The notes beneath the pieces are model-generated. The model did not search any database, was not told the origin of the DNA, and worked only from the letters and a program-made list of their open reading frames with translations. Position numbers and translations under genes: made by a program. Below are positions 49,417 to 57,430 of a DNA stretch of 64,000 nt, piece after piece. The stretch comes from DATAEY01 sp045805565 (GTDB lineage: Bacteria; Actinomycetota; Thermoleophilia; Solirubrobacterales; Solirubrobacteraceae), in assembly GCA_045805565.1 (NCBI GenBank), contig JBJMKZ010000025.1, forward strand, positions 1-64,000. Reading direction: 5' to 3'. Every line of letters begins with the position of its first letter. The first letter of the stretch is position 1.

Positions 49417-50343
49417 TCAGCGCCGTGCCGGCTCCTCGGCCGGGATCGCCTCGGCCCCCTCGGGCGCAGGCGCCGGGCCGCGCGAGGCCAGGCCCACGCC
49501 GGCCAGGATCGCCACCAGGCCGCCGACCGCCGCCGGGGTGATCGGCTCTCCCAGCGCAGACGCCCCGTAGGCCAGCGAGATCGGCGGGATCAGGTAGGAG
49601 ACCAGCGACGCGCGGCCCGCGCCCACCTCGGCGATCAGGCGATAGAAGATCACGAAGGCCAGCGCGGTTCCCGCAACGCCGAGGATGGCCAGCGCCGCCA
49701 CCGAGCGCGCCTGGGGCCAGTGGCGCGGCGCGGTCAGCGCCGCGGGCACCAGCGTCAGCAGGGCGCCGCCGCACACCGAGACGAAGCTGGTCGCCAGCGA
49801 CGGCAGGTCCCGGTAGGCGCGCCGGACCATGAAGGTCGAGAGCGTGTAGCAGGCCGCCGCCGCCACGATCCCCAGCGCACTGAGGAACTCGGCCAGGGTC
49901 GCGATCGTCTCGACCCCCACCAGCAGGGCGACGCCCCCCAGGCCCAGCAGCAGCCCCAGCCCCTGGCGCCGGGCCACCGCCTCGGAAGGATCCAGGAACG
50001 GCGCGAAGACGGCCACGAACAGGGGCGCCGAGGCGATCAGGACCGCTGTCAGCCCCGAGGGCACCCGGCGCTCGCCGACCGCGATTAGCAGGAAGGGCGC
50101 CGCGATGGCGAGGGTCGAGAACAGCAACGCGGTCCCGGGACGGCGTCGCACCTCGCCCAGCGCGGCGCGCGCCTCGGGCGCGGTGAGGCGGATCACGCCG
50201 TAGAGGACGGCCGCGCCGAGGGCGGTGCGCAGGCACACGAGGGCGGAAGGCGAGAAGTCTTTCAGCGCGTACTTGATCAACAGGTACGACGCTCCCCACA
50301 GCGCCGCCAGCGCGCCGAGCAGCCCGACCTGGCGGGCGGTCAC
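49417..50343 (-). CDS. EamA/DMT-family transporter
   Basis: The 308-residue membrane protein has about ten hydrophobic segments in two EamA repeats (about 5-140 and 150-290), with LWGASYLLIKYALKDFSP and YTLSTFMVRRAYRD typical of the family. The transported solute cannot be deduced. GTG 50343 overlaps the stop of the fmdB gene (GTGA). Confidence 0.87.
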   Translation of the reverse strand: MTARQVGLLGALAALWGASYLLIKYALKDFSPSALVCLRTALGAAVLYGVIRLTAPEARAALGEVRRRPGTALLFSTLAIAAPFLLIAVGERRVPSGLTAVLIASAPLFVAVFAPFLDPSEAVARRQGLGLLLGLGGVALLVGVETIATLAEFLSALGIVAAAACYTLSTFMVRRAYRDLPSLATSFVSVCGGALLTLVPAALTAPRHWPQARSVAALAILGVAGTALAFVIFYRLIAEVGAGRASLVSYLIPPISLAYGASALGEPITPAAVGGLVAILAGVGLASRGPAPAPEGAEAIPAEEPARR

Positions 50344-50657
50344 TCCTTCGGCTTGGTGCTGTCGGACGCCCCGCTGCCGGTCTTGCCGGCGCCGTTGCCG
50401 GCCGCCTTCTTGTCGGGCGCCTTGGCGTCCTGCTTGTCGGCGCCCTCCTGAGCGGACTGATCAAGCTCGCGGCTCCGCTTGCGGTTGCCGTAGTCGGTGC
50501 TGTAGAAGCCCGATCCCTTGAAGTGCACCGCCACTGGGTGGAAGACGCGCTGGACGGGCGCCTCGCAGGTCTGGCAGACCGCCACCGGATCGTCGGTCAT
50601 CCTCTGCATGACCTCGAAGGTATGACCGTTCTCGCAGCGGTACTCGTAGATCGGCAT
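50340..50657 (-). CDS. FmdB-type zinc-ribbon protein
   Basis: The 105-residue protein starts MPIYEYRCENGH, the FmdB signature, with a second CQTC pair that completes a zinc ribbon and a conserved FKGSGFYSTDYGN. The rest is a Lys/Asp/Ala-rich tail. The role of FmdB ribbons is not settled. ATG 50657 has TATACT (50667-50672, minus strand) 9 bases upstream. It shares an inverted-repeat divergent promoter with glyS. Confidence 0.85.
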   Translation of the reverse strand: MPIYEYRCENGHTFEVMQRMTDDPVAVCQTCEAPVQRVFHPVAVHFKGSGFYSTDYGNRKRSRELDQSAQEGADKQDAKAPDKKAAGNGAGKTGSGASDSTKPKE

Positions 50658-50665
50658 CCGCGCGT

Positions 50666-50693
50666 GAGTATAGGAGTGCCCTTTCCTACACTC
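50666..50693. promoter_or_regulatory. Symmetric divergent promoter between fmdB and glyS
   Basis: GAGTATAGGA (50666-50675) and TCCTACACTC (50684-50693) are inverted repeats at 9 of 10 positions around 8 bases. The arms hold the two -10 boxes, TATACT for fmdB (minus strand) and TACACT at 50687-50692 for glyS. A single factor could control both. Confidence 0.45.
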
Positions 50694-50702
50694 CCCGTCC
50701 CG

Positions 50703-52073
50703 ATGCCCGAGCCGACCACCGACGTAGTCACGATGGACAAGATCGTCGCGCTGTGCAAGCGCCGCGGCTTCATCTTCCAGTCCTCGGAGATCTACGGCGG
50801 GGTGGCCTCGACCTACGACTACGGCCACTACGGCGTGTTGCTGAAGAACCACGTCAAGGGCGAGTGGTGGCGGGCGATGCTGCAGGAGCGCGATGACGTG
50901 GTGGCGCTCGACGCGGCGATAATCATGCACCCCCGCACGTGGGAGGCCTCCGGTCACCTGGCCGGGTTCACCGACCCGCTGGTCGACTGCCGGGCGTGCA
51001 AGCAGCGCTTTCGAGCCGATGACCTGCAGGCGCTCGCGTGCCCGCGCAAGCCGTCCAGGCACCCGGGGGAATACGAGGATTGCGACCTCACCGACGCACG
51101 CGAGTTCAACCTCATGTTCGAGACCACGGTCGGTCCGGTGAAGGAGGCGGGCTCGAGCGTGTACCTGCGCCCCGAGACCGCCCAGGGCATATTCGTGAAC
51201 TTCAAGAACGTCCTGCAGTTCTCGCGGCGCAAGCCCCCGTTCGGGATCGCCCAGGTCGGCAAGGCGTTTCGCAACGAGATCACCCCGGGCAACTTCATCT
51301 TCCGCACGCGCGAGTTCGAGCAGATGGAGCTCGAGTACTTCGTCCCCCCCGACGAGGCGGACAGCTGGTTCGATTACTGGCTGGAGGAGCGGCTTCGCTG
51401 GTACACCGACCTCGGGATCCGACTGGACCACGTGCGCCTGCGCGAGCACGGTCCCGACGAGCTCTCGCACTACTCGCGAGCCACCAGCGACGTCGAGTAC
51501 CTGTTTCCCCTCGGGTGGCTGGAGCTGGAGGGGATCGCCAACCGCGGCGACTACGACCTCTCGCGACACGCCGAGTTCTCGGGGGACAAGCTCGAGTACG
51601 TCGACAGCGCGACCGGCGAGCGCTACGTGCCCCACGTGATCGAGCCGTCGGCCGGAGCGGACCGCGCGGCGCTTGCCTTCCTGGTCGATGCCTACGACGA
51701 GGAGGAGATCGAGGGCGAGACCCGCACCGTGCTGCGCCTGCACCCCCGGCTGGCGCCCGTCAAGGTCGCCGTGCTTCCGCTCGTGCGCCGAGACGGCCAG
51801 CCCGAGCTCGCCCGCGCCGTCTACGACCGCCTGCGCCCGATCGTCCAGGCCGAGTACGACGAGGGCGGCTCGATCGGGCGCCGCTACCGGCGCCAGGACG
51901 AGATCGGGACCCCATGGGCGGTGACGATCGACGGCCAGTCACTGGACGACGGGACGGTGACCGTCCGCGATCGCGACACCCTGGCCCAGGATCGGGTGAG
52001 GATCGACGCCCTCCCCGAGGAGCTGCGACTGCGCCTGGAGTCGCCCTGGCGGACCCCGAAGCCGGGCGCCTAG
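50703..52073 (+). CDS. glyS: Glycyl-tRNA synthetase (alpha2 type)
   Basis: The 456-residue class II enzyme shows KRRGFIFQSSEIYGG, YLRPETAQGIFVNF (motif 2 region), FRNEITPGNFIFRTREFEQME and the C-terminal anticodon domain. A CRAC zinc pair lies near residue 97. It is the single-chain bacterial/eukaryotic form, not GlyQ/GlyS. ATG 50703 is 10 bases after TACACT, a nearly leaderless start. Confidence 0.95.
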   Translation: MPEPTTDVVTMDKIVALCKRRGFIFQSSEIYGGVASTYDYGHYGVLLKNHVKGEWWRAMLQERDDVVALDAAIIMHPRTWEASGHLAGFTDPLVDCRACKQRFRADDLQALACPRKPSRHPGEYEDCDLTDAREFNLMFETTVGPVKEAGSSVYLRPETAQGIFVNFKNVLQFSRRKPPFGIAQVGKAFRNEITPGNFIFRTREFEQMELEYFVPPDEADSWFDYWLEERLRWYTDLGIRLDHVRLREHGPDELSHYSRATSDVEYLFPLGWLELEGIANRGDYDLSRHAEFSGDKLEYVDSATGERYVPHVIEPSAGADRAALAFLVDAYDEEEIEGETRTVLRLHPRLAPVKVAVLPLVRRDGQPELARAVYDRLRPIVQAEYDEGGSIGRRYRRQDEIGTPWAVTIDGQSLDDGTVTVRDRDTLAQDRVRIDALPEELRLRLESPWRTPKPGA

Positions 52074-52122
52074 GCGCCTCCGTCTCCGGGGCCCGCACGA
52101 GAGGTCATCCGCGGGCGCCCGT

Positions 52123-52758
52123 CTAGGCGCGCCGCAGCTCACGGGCGCGCTCGAGCCCGGTCCAGGCGAAGTCGACGCCGGCGCCCACCAGCGCCTGGCG
52201 GGGCACTTCCTGGTGGTCGAACCACCAGTTGGCCAGCGACTGCATTGCCCCCGAGAGCTGCTGCGCCAGCATCTCGACCAGCAGCTGCGCCTCGGGCTCG
52301 TCGGGAGGCGGCATATCCGGATCCGAGGCCATGAGGGCCGCGATGAGACCTGTGGCCTGGGCCTGAACCCGCTGCAGCTGGTCGGCGACGTCGGGGTCAA
52401 CCGCGTCCCGGAACAGCATCCGCCACGCGTCGCGGCGCTCCTGTACGAAGGCGAAGAACGTGTCCAGCCCGCGGCGCAGGCGGAGCTCCGGCTCACCGCC
52501 CGCCGCGGCGCTGGCGGCCAGGCGCTCGAACAGGTCGTCCACCTGGGCCTGCAGCAGCGAACCGTGCAGCTCCTTCTTGGACGCGAAGTGCTCGTAGATC
52601 AGGGCCTTCGAGATACCGGCGGCCTGCGCGATCCCGTCGATCGAGGTGCCGTGGTAGCCCCGGCGCGAGAAGACCTCCATCGCGGCGGCGAGGATCGCCT
52701 CGCGCCGCTCGCCGGCGCTCAACCGCCGCCTGGGTGCCGCTTGAGTGTCGAGTGTCAC
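52123..52758 (-). CDS. TetR/AcrR family transcriptional regulator (R2lox-SCP2 neighbour)
   Basis: The 211-residue protein has a TetR DNA-binding domain (about 15-65) with RREAILAAAMEVFSRRG, IDGIAQAAGISKALIYEHF and SKKELHGSLL, then a ligand domain. The start is GTG 52758. It is divergent from the R2-like oxidase-SCP2 gene, and a palindrome at 52770-52789 lies between them, so it probably controls both. A fatty acid or sterol-like effector is a reasonable inference from the neighbour. Confidence 0.88.
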   Translation of the reverse strand: MTLDTQAAPRRRLSAGERREAILAAAMEVFSRRGYHGTSIDGIAQAAGISKALIYEHFASKKELHGSLLQAQVDDLFERLAASAAAGGEPELRLRRGLDTFFAFVQERRDAWRMLFRDAVDPDVADQLQRVQAQATGLIAALMASDPDMPPPDEPEAQLLVEMLAQQLSGAMQSLANWWFDHQEVPRQALVGAGVDFAWTGLERARELRRA

Positions 52759-52769
52759 AACGCCGGGTA

Positions 52770-52789
52770 CTAACTGACCGTTTAGTTAG
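52770..52789. promoter_or_regulatory. Operator-like palindrome between TetR and R2lox-SCP2
   Basis: CTAACT (52770-52775) and AGTTAG (52784-52789) are perfect inverted arms around GACCGTTT. A TAGCAT -10 box for the oxidase gene follows at 52787-52792, overlapping the right arm. The position in the promoter spacer fits repression by the divergent TetR. Confidence 0.55.
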
Positions 52790-52835
52790 CATATCCGTCG
52801 CAGCGGAGGACGGGCGGACGCGAGAGGAGTTCCAG

Positions 52836-54122
52836 GTGGCCATCACGACCAGCGCGCGCCCCGGGGCGCTCGACCGGATCAGCTACGAGGATCTCTACGC
52901 CCGCTGGGAGGCGGGCAACTGGCGCGCCACCGAGATCGACTTCACCGAGGACCGGCGCCAGTGGCGCGAGGAGTTCTCCGAGCTGCAGCGGCGAGCGGCG
53001 CTTTGGAACTACTCGATGTTCTTCTACGGCGAGGACTCGGTGACCGACAACCTGTCCCCCTACATCGACGCGGCGCCGCGGGAGGAGCAGAAGTACTTCC
53101 TCGCCACCCAGCAGGTGGACGAGGCGCGTCACGCGGTCTTCTTCTCGCGCTTCTTCCGGGAGGTGGCGGGTGCAGGCGCCGGCGGCGACGTCGCCACGGC
53201 GCTGAGCACCACCGCTCCCGAGCTGACCTGGGGATTCCGCAAGGTCTTCGACCGCCTCGACAGGATGGCCGACGAGCTGCGGGCGGACCGCTCTCTCCCC
53301 CAGCTGGCCGCCGCGGTCACGCTCTACCACGTCATCGTCGAGGCGACGCTGGCCCAGCCCGGACAGCACTTCATCCAGACCTACCTGGAGGCCGAGGACT
53401 ATCTGCCGGGGTTCCGGGCGGGGATGGAGAAGGTCGCAGTGGACGAGCAGCGCCACATCGGATTCGGCGTCAAGCTGCTGTCCGACCTCGTCCGGCAGGA
53501 CCGCGAGTGCCGGGAGGCGATCATCGAGCTGCTGCGCGAGGTCATCCCCTGGACCGCCGCGGTGCTGGTGCCCCCGGGCTGGGACCGTCGCTACACCGAG
53601 TGCTTCGGCTTCACGCTCGAGGAGATCGGCGCCGACGGCATCCGGTCCATCGAGAGCAAGCTGCGCAGCGTGGGGCTCACCGGCGAGGAGATCCAGCGGG
53701 GGATCTCCATCCCGCTCGAACTGCCGGTCGAGGAGCGCGTGCGCCGCTCGCTGGCGCTCGTGCAGGGCAACGTGCTCGGCGAGAAGCCCGGCCCCGCCTC
53801 GAGCGATCCGGAGCTCATCGGGTGGATGTTCGACAACATGGCGGTGGCGGTGGATACGCGCCAGGCCGACGGCGCTCCCCTGACCGTCCAGTGGGACTTC
53901 TCGGACACCGATCCCTGGTACATCCGGGTGGAGAACGGCTCGACGCGGGCGCAACGGGGCCGCGCGCCCCGGCCTGACCTCACCCTGGCCTGCACGTGGG
54001 AGGACTGGACGAAGGTGATGGCCGGGCACAGCGACCCGCGGCGCCTGATGCTGCGCAGGCGCATCCGCCCGCGCGGGAAGCTGCGCGTGCTCATGCGGCT
54101 GGGAAAGCTGTTCGGGCGCTGA
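52836..54122 (+). CDS. R2-like ligand-binding oxidase fused to a C-terminal SCP2 sterol-carrier-like domain
   Basis: The 428-residue protein has a ferritin-like R2lox domain (about 15-300). The ligands Glu66, Glu96 and His99 (DEARH), Glu169, Glu204 and His207 (DEQRH) are in place, and Val69 and Tyr164 occupy the ether-crosslink positions of Rv0233. After a linker (about 295-325), the last 105 residues match an SCP2 fold: LTVQWDFSDTDPWYIRVENG, PDLTLACTWEDWTKVMAG and RPRGKLRVLMRLGKLF. R2lox binds a fatty acid and SCP2 binds lipids, so the fusion could present the substrate. GTG 52836 has GAGAGGAG 6 bases upstream. Confidence 0.82.
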   Translation: MAITTSARPGALDRISYEDLYARWEAGNWRATEIDFTEDRRQWREEFSELQRRAALWNYSMFFYGEDSVTDNLSPYIDAAPREEQKYFLATQQVDEARHAVFFSRFFREVAGAGAGGDVATALSTTAPELTWGFRKVFDRLDRMADELRADRSLPQLAAAVTLYHVIVEATLAQPGQHFIQTYLEAEDYLPGFRAGMEKVAVDEQRHIGFGVKLLSDLVRQDRECREAIIELLREVIPWTAAVLVPPGWDRRYTECFGFTLEEIGADGIRSIESKLRSVGLTGEEIQRGISIPLELPVEERVRRSLALVQGNVLGEKPGPASSDPELIGWMFDNMAVAVDTRQADGAPLTVQWDFSDTDPWYIRVENGSTRAQRGRAPRPDLTLACTWEDWTKVMAGHSDPRRLMLRRRIRPRGKLRVLMRLGKLFGR

Positions 54123-54146
54123 GGGGCGGGCGGGTCGTCGCGACGC

Positions 54147-54851
54147 TCATCGGCCGAGCAGTCTCGCCCGGGCGGTGAGGGTGAAGCCGTCGCGTGTCGG
54201 ACGGGCGCCGACCCCCTCCACGTAGACCCGCGGGTCAGAGAAGACGGTCAGGCTGAGCACGTCGCCGAACGGCACGTCCGGCATCACCACCAGGCGGCCG
54301 TCGCGGGCACGGGCGAAGGCGCGCGCGCTCACCGTGCGGCCGAACAGCGTCGCCGTCGCGGCGAACACCAGCACTCCGCCTCCGGACGCGACCGGGGCCA
54401 CGGTGAAGCCCGGCGGAAGCGCAGCGTCGAGATCCGCCTGACCGACCGAAGCCTGGCCGGCGAGCCGGAGCCCCCGCTTGCCTAGCCGGACATCGCGCAG
54501 GGTCAACGGCCCCAGCCGCAGCGCCGACACCGAGGCATCCAGGCTGTCGGTCTGGCGCGTGTCGGCCAGCAGGTCGGCCAGCCCGGCTCGCCCCGTGGTC
54601 GAGTCGCGCATCCGAACCGTCACCCGATCGGCATGGCCGAACGCCAGCTTCAGCGCCGGGAGGGCGCCGACCTCCACGCGCTCCACGGTGCCGAGGCGCT
54701 CCAGGCGGTGCCTCAGTCGCGTCTGCGCGATCGAGGGGAGCACCGCCTGCTGGAGGAGCGCCAGGGCGGCGATCACCCCCAGCGCGACGGCGACCCGGCG
54801 GGCCGTGCGCCCGGCGCCGGAAGCGGGGTCAGGGTTCGCGGCCTGGCTCAG
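54147..54851 (-). CDS. DUF2993 (LmeA-like) membrane-anchored protein, apparent CTG start
   Basis: The 234-residue protein has a basic N-terminal tail, one membrane span (about 22-42, RVAVALGVIAALALLQQAVL) and a DUF2993 beta domain (about 60-230) with VEVGALPALKLAFGHADRV and RDVRLGKRGLRL. Some family members are mannosyltransferase-assisting lipoproteins in mycobacteria, but function here is unknown. The first GTG (54776) would cut the membrane span. CTG 54851 overlaps the TetR stop as CTGA (54848-54851) and is preferred. Confidence 0.65.
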   Translation of the reverse strand: MSQAANPDPASGAGRTARRVAVALGVIAALALLQQAVLPSIAQTRLRHRLERLGTVERVEVGALPALKLAFGHADRVTVRMRDSTTGRAGLADLLADTRQTDSLDASVSALRLGPLTLRDVRLGKRGLRLAGQASVGQADLDAALPPGFTVAPVASGGGVLVFAATATLFGRTVSARAFARARDGRLVVMPDVPFGDVLSLTVFSDPRVYVEGVGARPTRDGFTLTARARLLGR

Positions 54852-55462
54852 GTGTGGTCGGTCAGCAGTGCTCGCGCGCAGGTGACGCCGGCGCGAACCG
54901 TGGAGGTGAAGTCGTGGTCGGGCTCTATGAGCATGCGCATCGCCACGCCGTCCGCCAGCACGAACAGCAGCGTCGCCACCGCGTCGGGCTCGTCGTGCAG
55001 CCTGATGACCCCCTCTCGCTGCTTGGCCTCCAGCAGCGAGGCCACCTGGGCCCGGGTGCGGCGCGTGAGCCGCGCCACCTCGGCGCCGACCTCGGCGTTG
55101 CGCCGTGCCAGCGCGAACAGCTCGAACACCAGCGTCACGTAGCCAGGGTCGTCGCGGACCATGTCCTCGAGCGAGCGCACCAGCGCGTCGATGAAGTCGT
55201 CGGCGGTGTGGGCATCGGCGAGCGCGTCGTCGAGCAGCGCCACCCGCAGCTCGGTGTCGCGACGCACCACCTCCACCAGGAGGCGCTCCTTGGTGCCGAA
55301 GTAGTAGTGCAGCAGCCCGCGCGAGACGCCGGCCTCGCGCGCCACGTGGTCGAACGTCGAACCCGCCGTCCCCCGGCGCGCCACGCTCGTGCGCATGGCG
55401 TCCACGATCCGCTGCGCCCTGTCTCCGGCGAGGGTCCTGGGCTTGCTGGTCGCCGCCTCCAT
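54848..55462 (-). CDS. TetR/AcrR family transcriptional regulator (candidate controller of R2lox)
   Basis: The 204-residue protein has an N-terminal TetR domain (about 15-65: QRIVDAMRTSVARRG, FDHVAREAGVSRGLLHYYF, TKERLLVEVV) and a ligand domain. TAGCAT (55470-55475, minus strand) is 7 bases before ATG 55462, so it is leaderless. The near-palindrome at 55476-55492 touches this -10 box, which fits autorepression, and matches the site at the R2lox promoter (5392-5408). Confidence 0.88.
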   Translation of the reverse strand: MEAATSKPRTLAGDRAQRIVDAMRTSVARRGTAGSTFDHVAREAGVSRGLLHYYFGTKERLLVEVVRRDTELRVALLDDALADAHTADDFIDALVRSLEDMVRDDPGYVTLVFELFALARRNAEVGAEVARLTRRTRAQVASLLEAKQREGVIRLHDEPDAVATLLFVLADGVAMRMLIEPDHDFTSTVRAGVTCARALLTDHT

Positions 55463-55469
55463 CGGGGGG

Positions 55470-55475
55470 ATGCTA
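55470..55475 (-). promoter_or_regulatory. -10 box, leaderless TetR promoter
   Basis: TAGCAT on the minus strand, with 7 bases to ATG 55462. The TAG overlaps the stop codon of the upstream gene (55473-55475). Confidence 0.45.
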
Positions 55476-55919
55476 GCTGGCCGACCAGCCAGCGTCCGCC
55501 GGTGGCGTCTGCGTCTCTTGGTGCCCGTGCCGGATCGCGGCCAGCGCCTGCTCGGGATCCGAGAACGCCCTCATCCCCACCACGCGCCCGTCGCGCAGAT
55601 GCCACGCGTGGACGATCGTGCCCGATACGGGCGCCCCGCTAGCCCGCCCCCGCCCGGACTGGCGGGCGACCACCACGATGTGCTCGCCCACTTCGATGAA
55701 CTCCTCCGGATCGACCCGGTAGTCCTCGAACTCGGCCGTGTTGCGAGCGAAGATCTCCCGTACCGCGTCCAGCCCGCGGTAGACGCCGGGGTCGGGGATC
55801 TCGTCGCGATCGCGCACCTCGACGTCCGGGGAGACATCGCGCAGGACCGTCTCGAAGTCGCCGCGGTTGAACGCCTCGTAGCCCCGTCGGAGGCGCCGCA
55901 CGTCTCGGGAATCGGCCAT
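55473..55919 (-). CDS. SnoaL/NTF2-like protein
   Basis: The 148-residue protein has an NTF2-like fold: RRLRRGYEAFNRGDFETVL, DVEVRDRDEIPDPGVYRGLDAV, EEFIEVGEHIVVVARQSG and GTIVHAWHLRDGRVVGM. Family members are small-molecule enzymes or binding proteins. The catalytic set is not certain. It is the gene immediately upstream of the third TetR. Confidence 0.8.
   Translation of the reverse strand: MADSRDVRRLRRGYEAFNRGDFETVLRDVSPDVEVRDRDEIPDPGVYRGLDAVREIFARNTAEFEDYRVDPEEFIEVGEHIVVVARQSGRGRASGAPVSGTIVHAWHLRDGRVVGMRAFSDPEQALAAIRHGHQETQTPPADAGWSAS
55476..55492. promoter_or_regulatory. Operator-like site matching the R2lox promoter site
   Basis: On the minus strand this reads CTGGCTGGTCGGCCAGC. It differs from CTGGCTGGCTGGCCAGC at 5392-5408 only at the two central bases. 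It lies within the 3' end of the preceding gene, directly upstream of the TetR -10 box. Confidence 0.55.
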
Positions 55920-55933
55920 CGGACCGGATTGTC

Positions 55934-55971
55934 GCGCCTCCGACGACGGAGGCGCCCCCGAGGGGCGCCTC
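55934..55971 (-). promoter_or_regulatory. Two mutually exclusive hairpins upstream of the NTF2-like gene
   Basis: Hairpin A has a 9-base stem (55934-55942 with 55947-55955, loop of 4). Hairpin B has a 10-base stem (55949-55958 with 55962-55971, loop of 3). They share 55949-55955, so only one can form. On the mRNA, B comes first. Such overlap is typical of attenuators, but there is no U-tract. Confidence 0.35.
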
Positions 55972-55995
55972 GCGGACCGGCCATGGCCGCGACGT

Positions 55996-56448
55996 CTAGG
56001 CCGCGGCCGTCTCGGGCGCCGGCGCAGGGGTGGTGGTCGAGGTGTACTCGAACTCCTCCTCGGCGCCGAACAGCGCGTCGAGCACCTTCTTGCGCAGCCC
56101 CTCGCTGAGCGCGATCGCCAGGCCGCCGCCGACCACCGCCACCAGGATCATCCGTCCCAGGCGCCGCTTGCGCTTGCGCTTGGGCCCTTCCCGGAGCGTG
56201 ATCCCGATGTCGCGCAGCGAGGTCGCCGCGTCGCGGAGATCGCGCTGCAGCTTCTTGTCCTCCATCAGCGCCTTCGCCGGCGCCTTGCCGTTGGCGATGC
56301 GGCCGTAGGCGCTGCGGGTCAGAGCCAGGGCTTCCCGGATCTCCTCGCGCAGCGCGGCGTCCTGCACCAGGCGCTGGATGTAGGGGTTGGTGCCCGCGGC
56401 CCTGGCGGCGTTGCTCGCCCTTGCCGCGCCTCTGCGTGCTGATGCCAT
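55996..56448 (-). CDS. Small membrane-associated protein, unknown function
   Basis: The 150-residue protein has an N-terminal helical region (about 18-85, with QRLVQDAALREEIREAL and DKKLQRDLRDAATSLRD), a basic stretch KRKRKRRLGR, one membrane span (about 105-122, MILVAVVGGGLAIALSEGL) and an acidic tail. ATG 56448 follows GAGGGAG. I do not recognise the family. Confidence 0.65.
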   Translation of the reverse strand: MASARRGAARASNAARAAGTNPYIQRLVQDAALREEIREALALTRSAYGRIANGKAPAKALMEDKKLQRDLRDAATSLRDIGITLREGPKRKRKRRLGRMILVAVVGGGLAIALSEGLRKKVLDALFGAEEEFEYTSTTTPAPAPETAAA

Positions 56449-56544
56449 GGGTCTCCCTCGGGACGGGGGGTGTGCCGTGCGGGTGAGCATACCCCGCTGC
56501 GGGGGACGACAGACAAGCGCCGTCAGCCCTGCGCACTGAGCGGG

Positions 56545-57339
56545 CTACACGCGGTAGACGGCTCCCTCGCGCGCCACCGCCACCGGGCCGCCGAACGTTC
56601 GCTGCGCCTCGGCGCGCGCCCACAGCTCGTCGAGCTCGTCGGAGATGTGGGTGATGACGAGCCGGGCGGCCTGCGCCTTGCGGCCGTGCTCGCCGGCCTC
56701 CGCCGGCGTCAGGTGACCGCGCACCCCGTGACGCTCGGGCCGCGGAAGCGTGGCCTCCACCATCAGCAGGTCGGTCCCCCGGGCGAAGTCGGTCAGCTCG
56801 TGGGTGGGGCGGCAGTCGGCGCCGAAGGTGAAGCGGCCAGATCCGTTGGAGGAGGAGACGTCGATCGCGTGGGTGGTGAGGAAGTGGGGGACGGCGTGGA
56901 AGCGCAGTCGCAGAGGTCCCACCTCGATCGCCTCGGTGGCGTCGTACTCGTGCAGGTCGAACGCCTTGTCGATGAGATCGTCGTTTCCCCAGGCCCCCAC
57001 GACCCGGTGGAAGATCTCGCCGGCCCCCCGCGGCGCGTACAGCCGCGGGCGGGCGGGATCGTCGGTCCCGGGCCAGCGATCCACCGGGACCGGCTGCTGG
57101 CGAGGCGCGTAGGTGAGCGCGTAGGCGAACGGGATCAGGTCGAGGAAGTGGTCGGCGTGCAGGTGCGAGATCACCACCGCGTCGACGGCGATGTAGTCGC
57201 GGTAGCGGCGCAGCTTGGAGAACACGCCGTTGCCGCAGTCGAGCAGCAGAGCGACGCCGCCGTCCTCGACCAGGTACCCGCTGCAGGCGCCGCCGGCATC
57301 CTGCCAAGATGGGCTCTTCCCAAGGACGGTTATCCGCAC
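56545..57339 (-). CDS. Ribonuclease Z-like metallo-beta-lactamase-fold hydrolase
   Basis: The 264-residue protein has the metal motif ISHLHADHFLD, further ligands in AVPHFLTTHAIDV, TFGADCRPT and LVITHIS. The layout is like RNase Z/ElaC and phosphodiesterases, but it may be another member of the superfamily. GTG 57339 is the start. The gap downstream of the Cys-rich gene (57340-57430) shows nothing else. Confidence 0.83.
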   Translation of the reverse strand: MRITVLGKSPSWQDAGGACSGYLVEDGGVALLLDCGNGVFSKLRRYRDYIAVDAVVISHLHADHFLDLIPFAYALTYAPRQQPVPVDRWPGTDDPARPRLYAPRGAGEIFHRVVGAWGNDDLIDKAFDLHEYDATEAIEVGPLRLRFHAVPHFLTTHAIDVSSSNGSGRFTFGADCRPTHELTDFARGTDLLMVEATLPRPERHGVRGHLTPAEAGEHGRKAQAARLVITHISDELDELWARAEAQRTFGGPVAVAREGAVYRV

Positions 57340-57430
57340 CCGATTCCCTCGCCCGGTTGCGGTTCAAGACTCTACTGCGGTCCCGCCCCCACGGTGGGTG
57401 ATCCATCCCGGCGGCGGGCGAGGGCCGCTC

